A DNA stretch of 64,000 nucleotides from assembly GCA_963667145.1 (NCBI GenBank), contig OY762943.1, positions 806,001 to 870,000 on the forward strand. The letters run 5' to 3'. The stretch comes from G963667145 sp963667145. GTDB taxonomy: Bacteria; Cloacimonadota; Cloacimonadia; G963667145. The stretch's first letter is position 1, and the number at the start of each line of letters is the position of its first letter. The notes below the pieces were generated by a model. That model ran no database searches and was not told the origin of the DNA. It saw only the letters and a program-made list of their open reading frames with translations. The translations under genes and the position numbers were made by a program. Positions 1 to 8,204 of the stretch are shown one piece after another.

Positions 1-1
1 G

Positions 2-706
2 AAGATGTCTGGTGAATTGCTGAAAGCCAATTTCGCAAAGATTCCCATTGGAGTTGAAGAAGTCCAATTGGTGAACTATTACGACCCTGAGTTGACCAAA
101 ATCTCTCTCAAACTAAAAAGAAATTTGTCTCCACGCCAAAATGTTGATTACTATTTCAAAAAATATAAAAAAGCTCTCTTGGGGAAAGAGATTTTGGAAA
201 AGCAAATTGAAGCTAAAAAGAAAACTATCGCCAACTTGGAAAACAAATCACAAAATGTAGTCGTTCCAAAACCTTCTCCAATAAAGAAGCAGCCCACTAA
301 AAAAGAGTACAAAGAGCTTAAAATAGACGAACACATCAAAATAATGATTGGGCGAAACAGCTTTGAGAATAATCGAATTACCTGTAGTTTGGCTGGCAAA
401 AACGACTTATGGTTTCACACTAGGGTTATCAAAGGCTCGCACGTGGTAATTTTTAACCCATTCAAAAAAAATATTCCGCTAAAACTAATGGAGATTGCCG
501 CCAGCTTAGCGGCGTACTATTCCAAAGCCAAACATTCCGAAAAAGTTGCCGTGGATTACACGCAGATACGCTATGTGTGGAAAAGAAAAGGAGCTGATTT
601 AGGGCAAGTAAACTACAAAAATCAGAAAACTTTGTTCGTTAATCCTAAATCTATCAGAGAAATCAAGAACAGCTTAATGAATGTCGATAACGACTCGACG
701 ATTTAA
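2..706 (+). CDS. NFACT/RqcH family protein, C-terminal part (5' end outside window)
   Basis: The frame is open to the left edge, so this is the 3' portion of a longer gene and the ATG at base 5 is internal. The family (fibronectin-binding A / RqcH / NEMF) binds stalled 50S subunits carrying peptidyl-tRNA and can add C-terminal tails in ribosome quality control. What is visible is the end of the NFACT-N region (GELLKANFAKIP, then the YYDPELTKISLKLKRNLSP segment), a coiled-coil stretch (about residues 50-85) and the NFACT-R/DUF814 domain (DEHIKIMIGRNSFENN, DLWFHTRVIKGSHVVI, YTQIRYVWKRKGADLGQVNY). The C-terminal stop overlaps the convergent motB-like gene by 33 bp. The family call is firm; the tail-adding activity is inferred. 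Confidence 0.85.
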   Translation, partial: KMSGELLKANFAKIPIGVEEVQLVNYYDPELTKISLKLKRNLSPRQNVDYYFKKYKKALLGKEILEKQIEAKKKTIANLENKSQNVVVPKPSPIKKQPTKKEYKELKIDEHIKIMIGRNSFENNRITCSLAGKNDLWFHTRVIKGSHVVIFNPFKKNIPLKLMEIAASLAAYYSKAKHSEKVAVDYTQIRYVWKRKGADLGQVNYKNQKTLFVNPKSIREIKNSLMNVDNDSTI

Positions 707-1330
707 GTCTCGATTAGCCTTTATCGGCTTACCTTCAGCATCCCTGTTCGGTGCCAAAGGCTTGATGTAAGCATATCCAGCCGCTTTCATCTGCTCTGGA
801 GTAATCCCCTGAGAAATGAAATATCGAACAATATTGGAAGCTCTGCCAACAGACAACTCCCAATTCGACGGGAATTTGGAATTGTTGATGGGGGCATCAT
901 CAGTATGCCCCTCAATATCTATTTTTGGCTCGTAATATTTGATAGACTTAATTGATTCGGATACTTTGTGCAATATTTGGATATTCTCTTTGATAATCAC
1001 AGCTTCACCTGTGCGGTAAAGAGCGTCGGACAAAATATTAATCGTAATTGAAGAGCGATTTAACCTTATGGAAACAATTCCTGCCATTCTCTCTTCCAAA
1101 AGCATAGAATCCAAATCTATCTTCATTCTAGATAAAGGAGTAGCAAAATCGTTCTCATTGGATTCAATTTCAGCTCGATAGCCTTCCTTAAATTCTTCCC
1201 ACATACCCATGTTCGTGCTTGACATAGAAACTATAAGCACAAAAAAGCATAACAACAAAGTAACCAAATCAGAATAGGTGGTCATCCACGATTCGTCTAT
1301 CGGCTTAGGAGACTTCTTTTGAAATTCCAT
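674..1330 (-). CDS. MotB-like stator protein (PG-anchored ion channel subunit)
   Basis: This 218-residue protein has the MotB/PomB architecture. A short cytoplasmic N-terminus is followed by a single membrane helix (about residues 20-38) containing TYSDLVTLLLCFFVLIVS. Asp21 sits where the ion-binding aspartate of MotB lies. A linker/plug-like region follows, then an OmpA-like peptidoglycan-binding domain (about 95-218) with EGHTDDAP and NWELSVGRASNIV. It is the last gene of the motor operon, 8 bp after motA, and its 3' end overlaps the convergent NFACT gene. With MotA it should form an ion-driven stator; whether it uses protons or sodium cannot be read from sequence. ExbD/TolR are excluded by the OmpA domain. 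Confidence 0.9.
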   Translation of the reverse strand: MEFQKKSPKPIDESWMTTYSDLVTLLLCFFVLIVSMSSTNMGMWEEFKEGYRAEIESNENDFATPLSRMKIDLDSMLLEERMAGIVSIRLNRSSITINILSDALYRTGEAVIIKENIQILHKVSESIKSIKYYEPKIDIEGHTDDAPINNSKFPSNWELSVGRASNIVRYFISQGITPEQMKAAGYAYIKPLAPNRDAEGKPIKANRDLNRRVVIDIH

Positions 1331-1338
1331 GAAAAGAC

Positions 1339-2148
1339 TTAAATATTACTATCACTGATTATTTCTTCAGCCTCAATAGAATCGGATTTTCCCTTTTCAA
1401 CAAAAGAACGCAAAAAATCTTCCACATAAAAAGAAGACTTATCCTGCATAATTAGGCAAGCACCTTCCATCAACATCATTTTTCTGAACATTGTTGCCTC
1501 ACCAATAGAATAAGATTTGTTGGAAGCAGGAATAAAAAATAGTCTCGCCAAAAGCAATCCATAGAAAGTTGTGATAAGAGCAACTGCCATTGCTGGACCG
1601 ATTTTGGAAGGGTCATCAAGTTGGCTAAGCAAAATCACCAATCCTAGCAAAGTTCCCAACATACCAAAAGCGGGTGCACTACCACCAAGATTGGTTAAAA
1701 TTTGTGTCCTTCGCTCACTTATTTGGTACTCTCTTTGAACTTCGTTTGCTATAAAATCGCGAGACTCCTCAGCAGAATAGCCAGTAGATAATATAGAAAA
1801 AACATACTTTTCAAACGGATCTGAAACTTCCGAATAAATTTCATCGTAAGCTTTTTTGCCACCACTCTGTACCTGATCTGCCCAACCTTTTATCTTGTCG
1901 ATTTCTCTAGCAAAATTCCTGCTCACCATAGGTTGCTTAAAGAAAGACTTTAGCACAAAAAAAAGAGCTTTTAAAGTCTCTCTAAATCCTCGTCCTATAA
2001 ATTCACTGGCAATAGTACCACCAATAACTATCAAAAGACTAGGAGTATTAACAAAAACCTGCCAATTTGATGTCGCGATAAAAATAGAAAATATTACTAT
2101 TGCCCAAGTAACAACGAAAGCTAAAAACGAACTAAAAGATCCAATCAT
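1339..2148 (-). CDS. MotA-like stator protein
   Basis: This 269-residue membrane protein has the MotA/PomA layout: two N-terminal helices (about 8-27 and 36-55), a cytoplasmic domain of about 100 residues, and two C-terminal helices. The family signature NLGGSAPAFGMLGTLLGL is present, followed by TTFYGLLLARLFFIPAS. The two prolines (Pro159 and Pro207) lie where MotA Pro173 and Pro222 lie. The start has an AGGG ribosome-binding site inside the end of the upstream lipoprotein gene (1-bp gap), so the two are translationally tight. ZorA-like long C-terminal tails are absent. It partners the adjacent MotB and probably acts on the FliG-like protein encoded first in the operon. Confidence 0.9.
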   Translation of the reverse strand: MIGSFSSFLAFVVTWAIVIFSIFIATSNWQVFVNTPSLLIVIGGTIASEFIGRGFRETLKALFFVLKSFFKQPMVSRNFAREIDKIKGWADQVQSGGKKAYDEIYSEVSDPFEKYVFSILSTGYSAEESRDFIANEVQREYQISERRTQILTNLGGSAPAFGMLGTLLGLVILLSQLDDPSKIGPAMAVALITTFYGLLLARLFFIPASNKSYSIGEATMFRKMMLMEGACLIMQDKSSFYVEDFLRSFVEKGKSDSIEAEEIISDSNI

Positions 2149-2149
2149 C

Positions 2150-2839
2150 TTAATTCCCTATAATGTTTAGCATTTGTCTAACGCCTTGAATATTGCTATC
2201 CAAACGCAAAGAATTCACCCAGTTCTTCCTAGCTAATCCCAAATTTCCAAGCATGTAATAGATACTACCTTTCAAAGCATAAGCCTCGGCAGTAGGTCTA
2301 ATGTTAATAGAATTGTCCACCTGCTGTAAAGACCTTTGATAATCTCCAGAATAAAAACTATTTTGTGCTTTAGTTAGCATATCTCTCTCGGAAGAATCCA
2401 TACCTTCCGTTTTACCCGAACTTCTACCAGAAGAAGGAGAAGAGCCAGAAGAGTATCCTGAGGAATTCAGAGGAATAGAACTTTCGGAGAACATATCGCC
2501 TGCACTTTGAGCTTTGGAAACATCAATTTGCACATTATTATCTCTAGGGTCAAGGCTCAAAATAACTTCCGAAGATTTATTCCGATATTTTATGAGAATT
2601 TCGTTCTTCCCAGGTCTTATTGGATTTTGCTGTATAATTGTGGTCTCCTGCTTTGTCTCACCAATACCACCAAGACCTCTATCTGCATCAGTACTACCTA
2701 CCCCAGAAGTAGCTGCAATAGCAGCTTGTTCTGATATTCTACTAGTTTCAGTAGTACCCTTCTTGGCTATATATTTATTCCACAAAGAACAACCAGGAAG
2801 CAAAAAAATACTAGAAATTATAACTAACGTTAATTTCAT
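2150..2839 (-). CDS. TPR lipoprotein of the motor operon
   Basis: The 229-residue product starts with a lipoprotein signal (MKLTLVIISSIFLLPGC; lipobox LPGC, Cys17), so it should be membrane-anchored in the envelope. A low-complexity Ser/Gly-rich linker around residues 125-145 leads to tetratricopeptide-like helices (about 150-225: AQNSFYSGDYQRSLQQVDNS, then AEAYALKGSIYYMLGNLGLA). Before the linker lies a small predicted beta segment (EILIKYRNKSSEVILSLD). The start has a GGAG site and overlaps the upstream gene by 29 bp. TPR lipoproteins act as assembly scaffolds for outer-membrane machines, so a role in seating or assembling the motor is plausible. No specific family is recognised. Confidence 0.75.
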   Translation of the reverse strand: MKLTLVIISSIFLLPGCSLWNKYIAKKGTTETSRISEQAAIAATSGVGSTDADRGLGGIGETKQETTIIQQNPIRPGKNEILIKYRNKSSEVILSLDPRDNNVQIDVSKAQSAGDMFSESSIPLNSSGYSSGSSPSSGRSSGKTEGMDSSERDMLTKAQNSFYSGDYQRSLQQVDNSINIRPTAEAYALKGSIYYMLGNLGLARKNWVNSLRLDSNIQGVRQMLNIIGN

Positions 2840-3965
2840 ATTTCATAACTCCAAACTCTATATAATTAGTACTATTTTTTTCCAACTTCCTTCCAAAAGG
2901 CATCATACCAATACCCGCACCTAATTCTATATTCTCAGTAACATCTGTATTAGCTCCAAACACCAAAGACATAAAACTTCCCGAATAGTTTATCGGAACA
3001 AAAAAATCACCACGCAAAAACGGTTTAAACCAATAAGCCTCATTCAGCGTCTTCATCTTAGTCTCTTTTTTGAAATAATTGAGTATAACACCTCCCGACC
3101 CAAAAGCTAAGAAAGCCGTTGGAAGCTTGGTAAATCCGTCTATAGTGCTTTTCATTGTTAGTTGACAATTGATAATAGACAGACCTCCCGAAAGAGTCAA
3201 TAACACAGGAGCAAAATTAAAATTCGATATTTGTCTGCGAGAAATACCTATACGATAATCTGTCATAACAACTTTGTTACCTTTGTTAACATCACTACTC
3301 AAATTATCTGTATTGAAAAGAGAAACTCCACCTTTATACTCATTAACAGTAAAGAAACCTATGTTGAAATCAAGAACATACTGTTTGGGAACTTCAATAT
3401 CGCGGTCGTTATTAGGTCCTTCTATGAAAGCTTTAGACCAAATGATTTCGCCTGTCTTATTACTAACCATTTTCAAAGAAAGCAAAATGTCTCCATACGC
3501 ACTGCGAGTACAAGTTCCTTCTATAAAGGCGTCTATTTGGTATCTATCACCCAACTCTCTGAGTTCGGCAAAAGAACGAGCGGAATTTACATAACTGAAA
3601 GATGTGTCCGTAATCTTGACACGAGCCAAGTTGAACTCAGGAACCACAACCAGCTCTATCAATTTGTTGTCCAATAGAACTTGTTCCAGCTTAGATTTAA
3701 CAAAACGAACCATCCCTATGGAAATAGCATCTCTATCAGCTCTAATTCGATAAACAGCTACCCGTCTGACACCTAAAGGAAAATTAAGCACAGATTCTTT
3801 GACTCGCATCATAATTCTAGAGATATTACGAACTTCCGACCTGTCGCTTCGCGGAGTAGTACCAACGGCACTCATGTTCGAAAATTCATTGTACTCAAAC
3901 TGAGCAAAAAGACAAGAACTTAAAGCTACAAAAGAAAAAATCAAGAAAACTTTTTTAATATTCAT
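2811..3965 (-). CDS. Outer-membrane protein with CsgG/FlgO-like domain and C-terminal barrel
   Basis: I start it at 3965, where the product begins with a Sec signal (MNIKKVFLIFSFVALSSCLF) ending in an AQ-type cleavage site. This start overlaps the end of the rotor gene by 11 bp. The alternative start at 4073 would add a charged extension lying inside the rotor gene. Residues about 45-195 (VRRVAVYRIRADRDAISIGM, FIEGTCTRSAYGDILLSLKM, TGEIIWSKAF) resemble the CsgG/LpoB/FlgO/TolB-N fold. The last 150 residues alternate polar and hydrophobic positions and end in Phe, consistent with a small outer-membrane barrel. In Vibrio, FlgO is an outer-membrane flagellar accessory protein, so this may be the outer-membrane seat of the motor. 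LSSC could instead be a lipobox. Confidence 0.65.
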   Translation of the reverse strand: MNIKKVFLIFSFVALSSCLFAQFEYNEFSNMSAVGTTPRSDRSEVRNISRIMMRVKESVLNFPLGVRRVAVYRIRADRDAISIGMVRFVKSKLEQVLLDNKLIELVVVPEFNLARVKITDTSFSYVNSARSFAELRELGDRYQIDAFIEGTCTRSAYGDILLSLKMVSNKTGEIIWSKAFIEGPNNDRDIEVPKQYVLDFNIGFFTVNEYKGGVSLFNTDNLSSDVNKGNKVVMTDYRIGISRRQISNFNFAPVLLTLSGGLSIINCQLTMKSTIDGFTKLPTAFLAFGSGGVILNYFKKETKMKTLNEAYWFKPFLRGDFFVPINYSGSFMSLVFGANTDVTENIELGAGIGMMPFGRKLEKNSTNYIEFGVMKYEINVSYNF

Positions 3966-5934
3966 CGCCCATTCCTTGTTCATCTGCTTGAGCCTCTCCA
4001 ATACTTCTACCACCAGCTTCCCTAATTTCTTTTTTAACAATAGCCATAATTTTTTTTCTAGCTTTTTCAACATCGTCAGGCTTAAGCTTGTTCTCGTTAA
4101 TTCTAAGTTCGGACTTTATTATTTCCCTCATTCTTTCAGGAACATTAGATAGAATACCATTTGCTTTGATTTCATCAACGCCCACCAAGGCAGAAGACAA
4201 AAGTTCTCTGTCCATCTTTTGAATAGCTTTTACCAATATTTTCTCTTCCAACTCAGCCAAATCTTCAAACGCTATAAAGAATTTCAAAACTTGCTCGGCA
4301 ACACCAACATCTGCTTTAGTGATTTCATCAATAAACTCTTTTTGTTGTACAGTATTAAGAGTTTCCAAAATCTCCAACATCTTGCCTGCACCGTCGGACG
4401 AAACATATTCCATTCCACGCATTTTAAGAGCCTCTTTCGCCAAACGACTGGAAACCTCTTTGTAAACAGAAGTAGGTATTTTACCAAGTTTACCCATATT
4501 TCCCATTATAGAAGAGCGTTGCTCAGAAGTATAAGAAGCCAAAATCTCCGAAGCCTTGTCAGCAGATACCTGAGTAATAACAAGAGCTTGCACCCCTTCA
4601 GCTTCGCCTTTCAGAGCTTGCCTAATTTGTTCCACAGACATAGAGTTCAAGAAGCCAAACATACCTGTGTCACTCTCTTTGTCATCTGTGGCTGTCAGTG
4701 AACTCCAAGCATTTTTGAAATTCTGCAAAGCCTCTAACTTGGTTTTTGTATCAAGTTCTTCCATGTTGCGAACATTCCAAGACAGTAGTTTGAAATCGTC
4801 GTGGGAAACTTTCTCTTCCAGCAAATCCAACAAGTTTTCATCAATAGCTTTTATCAATTTGGAAGCCTTGTCTATCCCCTCATCTCCACCGCTGTCAACC
4901 CAACCTTGAAGAACAATACCAACATTTTTAGCTTCTGCCAAAAACTTATTTATTACAAAAGAGCGTAATTTTCTATATTCGGCAACTTCCATTCGAGCAG
5001 GGTCGGAAGTTCTATTAACATTTCTAAGTTCCCGAACTTCCTGCATAAGGCTGTCAAACTGCTCGTCATATCGAGGAAAGTTAACCTTAGGCTGTACCAA
5101 ATTGGCATTCATGGCGGATTGCTTTTTAGACATAAAAAAGAATACGAGAAATAGTCCAACCAGCATCAACAGTCCAACTAATCCCACCATAAGATAAGTA
5201 AGGAAATTGTCTTCTTTCGGCTCAGGTTGAACTTGATTAGCCTTGTCTAACTCTTCTTGCCTCTTTAGTCTTTCCTCTTCTTCAGCTGCCTTTCTTTCCT
5301 CTTCTTCTTTCTTCTTCTTCTCTTCCTCAAGCCTTTGTGCTTCTTCAATCATCTTTTGTTTTTGGTTCGTAAATCTAACCAAGGAAACATTGACCACATC
5401 GCCACGATAAGCGTTTACTCCTGCTTTCATTCGCACAAGCTCTTCGATAAAAGAAACGTCCTCATACGTGTATGCAGAGTTATCAAGCATAACATTAATG
5501 ACGACATTTTCAATGTCATATTCTCCCTGACTACCTCGAGGAGAGTAGGTGCTTATACTGGGGGTAGAAACCGCAGATGATTGGCCGCCAAGACCCATGA
5601 AGTCGTCCACAAACTCGTTGAGAAATCTTCCATCTGTCCCTGGCATCACTACACCGTCACCCATCATAAAATCAGACGAACTTGATGTAGTACTGTATGA
5701 CCTGACAGAGCCTTGTTTGGGTTTTAGATTAACCGTAACATCTACTTCGTAAGTTCCTCTCTCACAATAAGAAGAAAGAGTGGAAGAAAGTCTTACTTCA
5801 TAGCTTCTAGAAACTCTGTCGGCATACATAATAACGCTTAAAGACTCGTTATCTCCCTGAATTAAGGGAAGTTGGGCATGCAACAGGCTAGTAGCCAATA
5901 CGAATAAGAACAAAATTAATTTCTTCGTCCACAT
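3955..5934 (-). CDS. FliF-FliG fusion-like rotor protein (MS-ring domain + TM + complete FliG)
   Basis: A start at 5934 (AGGA site) gives 659 residues with a Sec signal (about 1-21). Residues about 37-70 and 138-192 match the two halves of the FliF ring-building domain (RBM3). They are split by a collar-like Ser/Gly-rich insert, and the second half ends AYRGDVVNVSLVRF like FliF RGDxVxVxxxPF. A Glu/Lys-rich helix (191-235) leads to one membrane segment (244-268). The cytoplasmic part carries a FliF-tail-like VGIVLQGWV and then FliG-like N (GIDKASKLIKAI, about 350-410), M (about 428-500) and C domains (KFFIAFEDLAELEE; LVGVDEIKANGILSNVPERM, about 510-640). In the torque helix the Arg281 equivalent is kept, Asp289 is Glu, Asp288 is Ser and Lys264 is Val. 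FliF TM1, RBM1 and RBM2 are missing. First gene of the five-gene motor operon. Confidence 0.82.
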   Translation of the reverse strand: MWTKKLILFLFVLATSLLHAQLPLIQGDNESLSVIMYADRVSRSYEVRLSSTLSSYCERGTYEVDVTVNLKPKQGSVRSYSTTSSSSDFMMGDGVVMPGTDGRFLNEFVDDFMGLGGQSSAVSTPSISTYSPRGSQGEYDIENVVINVMLDNSAYTYEDVSFIEELVRMKAGVNAYRGDVVNVSLVRFTNQKQKMIEEAQRLEEEKKKKEEEERKAAEEEERLKRQEELDKANQVQPEPKEDNFLTYLMVGLVGLLMLVGLFLVFFFMSKKQSAMNANLVQPKVNFPRYDEQFDSLMQEVRELRNVNRTSDPARMEVAEYRKLRSFVINKFLAEAKNVGIVLQGWVDSGGDEGIDKASKLIKAIDENLLDLLEEKVSHDDFKLLSWNVRNMEELDTKTKLEALQNFKNAWSSLTATDDKESDTGMFGFLNSMSVEQIRQALKGEAEGVQALVITQVSADKASEILASYTSEQRSSIMGNMGKLGKIPTSVYKEVSSRLAKEALKMRGMEYVSSDGAGKMLEILETLNTVQQKEFIDEITKADVGVAEQVLKFFIAFEDLAELEEKILVKAIQKMDRELLSSALVGVDEIKANGILSNVPERMREIIKSELRINENKLKPDDVEKARKKIMAIVKKEIREAGGRSIGEAQADEQGMGDEY

Positions 5935-6208
5935 TTTAATTCCTGATTTTATCAAAATTAATACTTTTTTTACCATTACACATCAAACGGAATTATAAAT
6001 AGTTTATGTGTCAAACCTTTTTTTTCTTTTTCACTGTTTTATTTTTGCCATATCGCCCTTATTTGTCTTCCATTCAACAAGTTAGCAGTAATTTTTATTT
6101 TTTTGTTTTTTTTTGTATTTTTTGTATTTTGTTGTATTTTTAGCATTTACAAAATTTATTTTTTATATTTGCTCTTGACTAACAACGCATTTTTTAGAGA
6201 AAGAATTT
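5935..6208. promoter_or_regulatory. Divergent intergenic region between motor operon and apbE
   Basis: This 274-bp region separates two divergent transcription units and must contain promoters for both. It is extremely T-rich on the plus strand (6088-6150), with repeated TTTTGTATTT-like units. No confident -35/-10 pair could be fixed. The motor operon has an AGGA ribosome-binding site near 5943, and apbE has a purine-rich AGAGAAAG just before its ATG. Confidence 0.5.
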
Positions 6209-7186
6209 ATGAAAAAAAATCTGTTTTTTTTGGTGCTTTTTTGCATTCTTCTTTTGATTTCTTTTTGGAGACAAAAATCTAACCAGAATAAGGCAACCAA
6301 ATCCAGAATTGCTCTTGGTACTTTCGTGGAAATAAGTTTAAAGGGCAATCAAGAAAATTTGGACGCTATAATTGACTCTTGCTTTGACATTATCAGCAAT
6401 CTTGAAAATAAGCTGAGTTATCAAAAGTCAGAAAGTGCTCTAAATCTGATAAATTTGCATGAAAAAGCTGAAATGTTCCCCGAATTGTACTTTCTTCTGA
6501 ATTACAGCAAAAAAATTTACAATTTGTCCAAAAGAAAATTCGACCCAACAATCGGAGCGTTGATAGATATTTGGGATTTTGAAGAAAAAAGAGTTCCCTC
6601 TTCCAAAATGATAAAGAAGACAAAAGAAGTTTGCGGTTTGGACAAAATTCGCTACGATTCTGCCACAATAATTAAACCAAAAGAGCTGAAAATCCACTTA
6701 GGAGGAATTGCCAAAGGCTATATCGTGCAAGAGATTTACAACTACCTACAGCGATATGACATATCCGATGGCTACATAAATGCCGGTGGCGACTTGCTTA
6801 TCTTCGGGGAAACTCCAAAGAAAATCGGCATCACACATCCTCGCCAAAAAGATGTGCTGATTGACACCGTGGAAATCGCGAATGGTGCGATAGTGACCTC
6901 GGGCGACTACGAAAGATTTTTTGTTCAAGGTGGCAAAAGGTATCATCACATCATCGACCCGACTACTGGCTATCCCAGCACTGAATGCATCAGCATCACC
7001 GTGATAGACACCAGCATCCTGCGAGCGGACGCCCTTGCTACAGCGTATTTTATGATGCCGATTGACGAGACTATCCAATCAGCCAACGAAAATAATCTTG
7101 CACTTTTGGTTTACTATTTGGACAATGGCATCCTCAAAAGCAAAGAGTCGGAGACGTTCAAAAATTACAGGATGAAAAATGATTGA
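6209..7186 (+). CDS. apbE: FAD:protein FMN transferase (ApbE)
   Basis: ApbE transfers FMN from FAD onto a threonine of periplasm-facing flavoproteins, chiefly RnfG/RnfD and NqrB/NqrC. The 325-residue protein has an N-terminal membrane anchor or signal (about 1-20). It carries the family motifs GGIAKGYIVQ, INAGGDLLIFG, VTSGDYERFF and YHHIIDPTTGYP, and ends with the metal/FAD-binding region around RADALATAYFMM. A complete rnf operon lies about 28 kb away and its RnfG and RnfD carry matching acceptor motifs, so those are the likely substrates. The downstream glycosyltransferase gene overlaps it by 8 bp. Confidence 0.93.
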   Translation: MKKNLFFLVLFCILLLISFWRQKSNQNKATKSRIALGTFVEISLKGNQENLDAIIDSCFDIISNLENKLSYQKSESALNLINLHEKAEMFPELYFLLNYSKKIYNLSKRKFDPTIGALIDIWDFEEKRVPSSKMIKKTKEVCGLDKIRYDSATIIKPKELKIHLGGIAKGYIVQEIYNYLQRYDISDGYINAGGDLLIFGETPKKIGITHPRQKDVLIDTVEIANGAIVTSGDYERFFVQGGKRYHHIIDPTTGYPSTECISITVIDTSILRADALATAYFMMPIDETIQSANENNLALLVYYLDNGILKSKESETFKNYRMKND

Positions 7187-8180
7187 TTTTAGCATAATCG
7201 TGCCCACGTACAATAGACAAAGCGAGATTGAAGAATTTATTTCGTTCGCAGACAAATTGGATTATCCTAAAGATAAATTTGAGCTAATTGTTGTGGACGA
7301 CGGTTCGCACGATTCCACTCCCGGTTTTCTCCAAAAAGCTAAAGAAATTTACCCCTTGCTCAATCTGAAAACGCTCTGCCAAAAAAATGCAGGTCCTTCT
7401 GTTGCTCGGAATAATGGTGCTACTGTCGCTGACGGTGAATATTTGCTTTTTGCGGATTCGGACTGTTTGCTTCCTCCAAACTGGCTCAGCGAGATTAAAC
7501 AAGAGTTGGATACAGAGGAAGTTGACTACTTCGGTGGAGCGGACAAAGAACATCCAGAATTCACTGCGATGCAAAAAGCTATCAGCTTCTCGATGACGGA
7601 TTTTCTGACCACAGGAGGCATCAGAGGTGGCAAGAAGAAGAATTTTCAACCTCGTAGCTTCAATATGGGGATTAAGAAAAGTGCTTTTCTGCAAGTCGGT
7701 GGATTTTCCAATCTGCGTTTCGGCGAAGATATTGACCTGAGTCTCAGATTGAAAAAAAATGGAAAGCAAAGTCGCCTTTTTCCCAACGCTTGGGTTTATC
7801 ACAAAAGGCGTGCGACTATCAAGCAATTTTGGAAGCAAGTGCTAAATTCTGGCTCGGCAAGGATTAACTTGGGAACTCTGCACCCCAGCACGACAAAGCT
7901 CGTTCACTTGGCTCCTGCGATTTTCACTCTGGGATTTGTGGGAATTTTAGCAGGAAGTCTCTTTTGCCCATATTTGCTGGCAGTTCCGCTTTTTTATATT
8001 CTGCTACTTTGGCTGAGTGCCACCATCAGATACAAAAATCCGTTTTTAGCTGTCCTGTGCGTCATCACAAGTTTTGTCCAGTTGCTTGGTTACGGATGCG
8101 GATTTCTCTTGGCTTGGATAAAAAAGGTGCTTACGGGGAAAAGTCGGCACGATATGAATTTGGAAAACTTTTATAAGTAA
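7179..8180 (+). CDS. Family 2 glycosyltransferase, membrane-associated
   Basis: The 333-residue protein begins with the GT-A fold signature of GT2 enzymes (FSIIVPTYNRQSEIEEFI, VVDDGSHDST), followed by NAGPSVARNNGA, the nucleotide-sugar/metal motif FADSDCLLP and a catalytic-base-like region FGEDIDLSLRL. The last 90 residues hold two or three hydrophobic segments (about 228-252, 254-274, 290-312) that would tether it to the inner membrane. It overlaps apbE by 8 bp and is translationally coupled to it, although no functional link is obvious. Sugar donor and acceptor cannot be deduced; a role in cell-surface glycan or glycolipid synthesis is likely. Confidence 0.88.
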   Translation: MIDFSIIVPTYNRQSEIEEFISFADKLDYPKDKFELIVVDDGSHDSTPGFLQKAKEIYPLLNLKTLCQKNAGPSVARNNGATVADGEYLLFADSDCLLPPNWLSEIKQELDTEEVDYFGGADKEHPEFTAMQKAISFSMTDFLTTGGIRGGKKKNFQPRSFNMGIKKSAFLQVGGFSNLRFGEDIDLSLRLKKNGKQSRLFPNAWVYHKRRATIKQFWKQVLNSGSARINLGTLHPSTTKLVHLAPAIFTLGFVGILAGSLFCPYLLAVPLFYILLLWLSATIRYKNPFLAVLCVITSFVQLLGYGCGFLLAWIKKVLTGKSRHDMNLENFYK

Positions 8181-8204
8181 GAAGCTACTTTCTATACTTT
8201 CCTA

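Noticed and set aside
674..2148. Zorya (ZorA/ZorB) anti-phage system
   Set aside because: The MotA-like protein lacks the long cytoplasmic tail of ZorA, and no ZorC/ZorD/ZorE genes are adjacent. The upstream FliF-FliG-like gene points to a motor instead.
674..2148. TolQR/ExbBD or GldLM energiser
   Set aside because: The second subunit has a full OmpA-type peptidoglycan-binding domain and the MotA proline pattern is present, unlike ExbD/TolR or GldM.
2811..4073. Longer start for the outer-membrane protein at 4073
   Set aside because: It would put a Lys-rich extension before the signal peptide, lying fully inside the rotor gene; the start at 3965 gives a proper signal sequence.
6088..6150. 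Possible tandem repeat or CRISPR-like leader in the T-rich tract
   Set aside because: The TTTTGTATTT units are irregular and lack spacers; simple AT-rich promoter DNA is sufficient.
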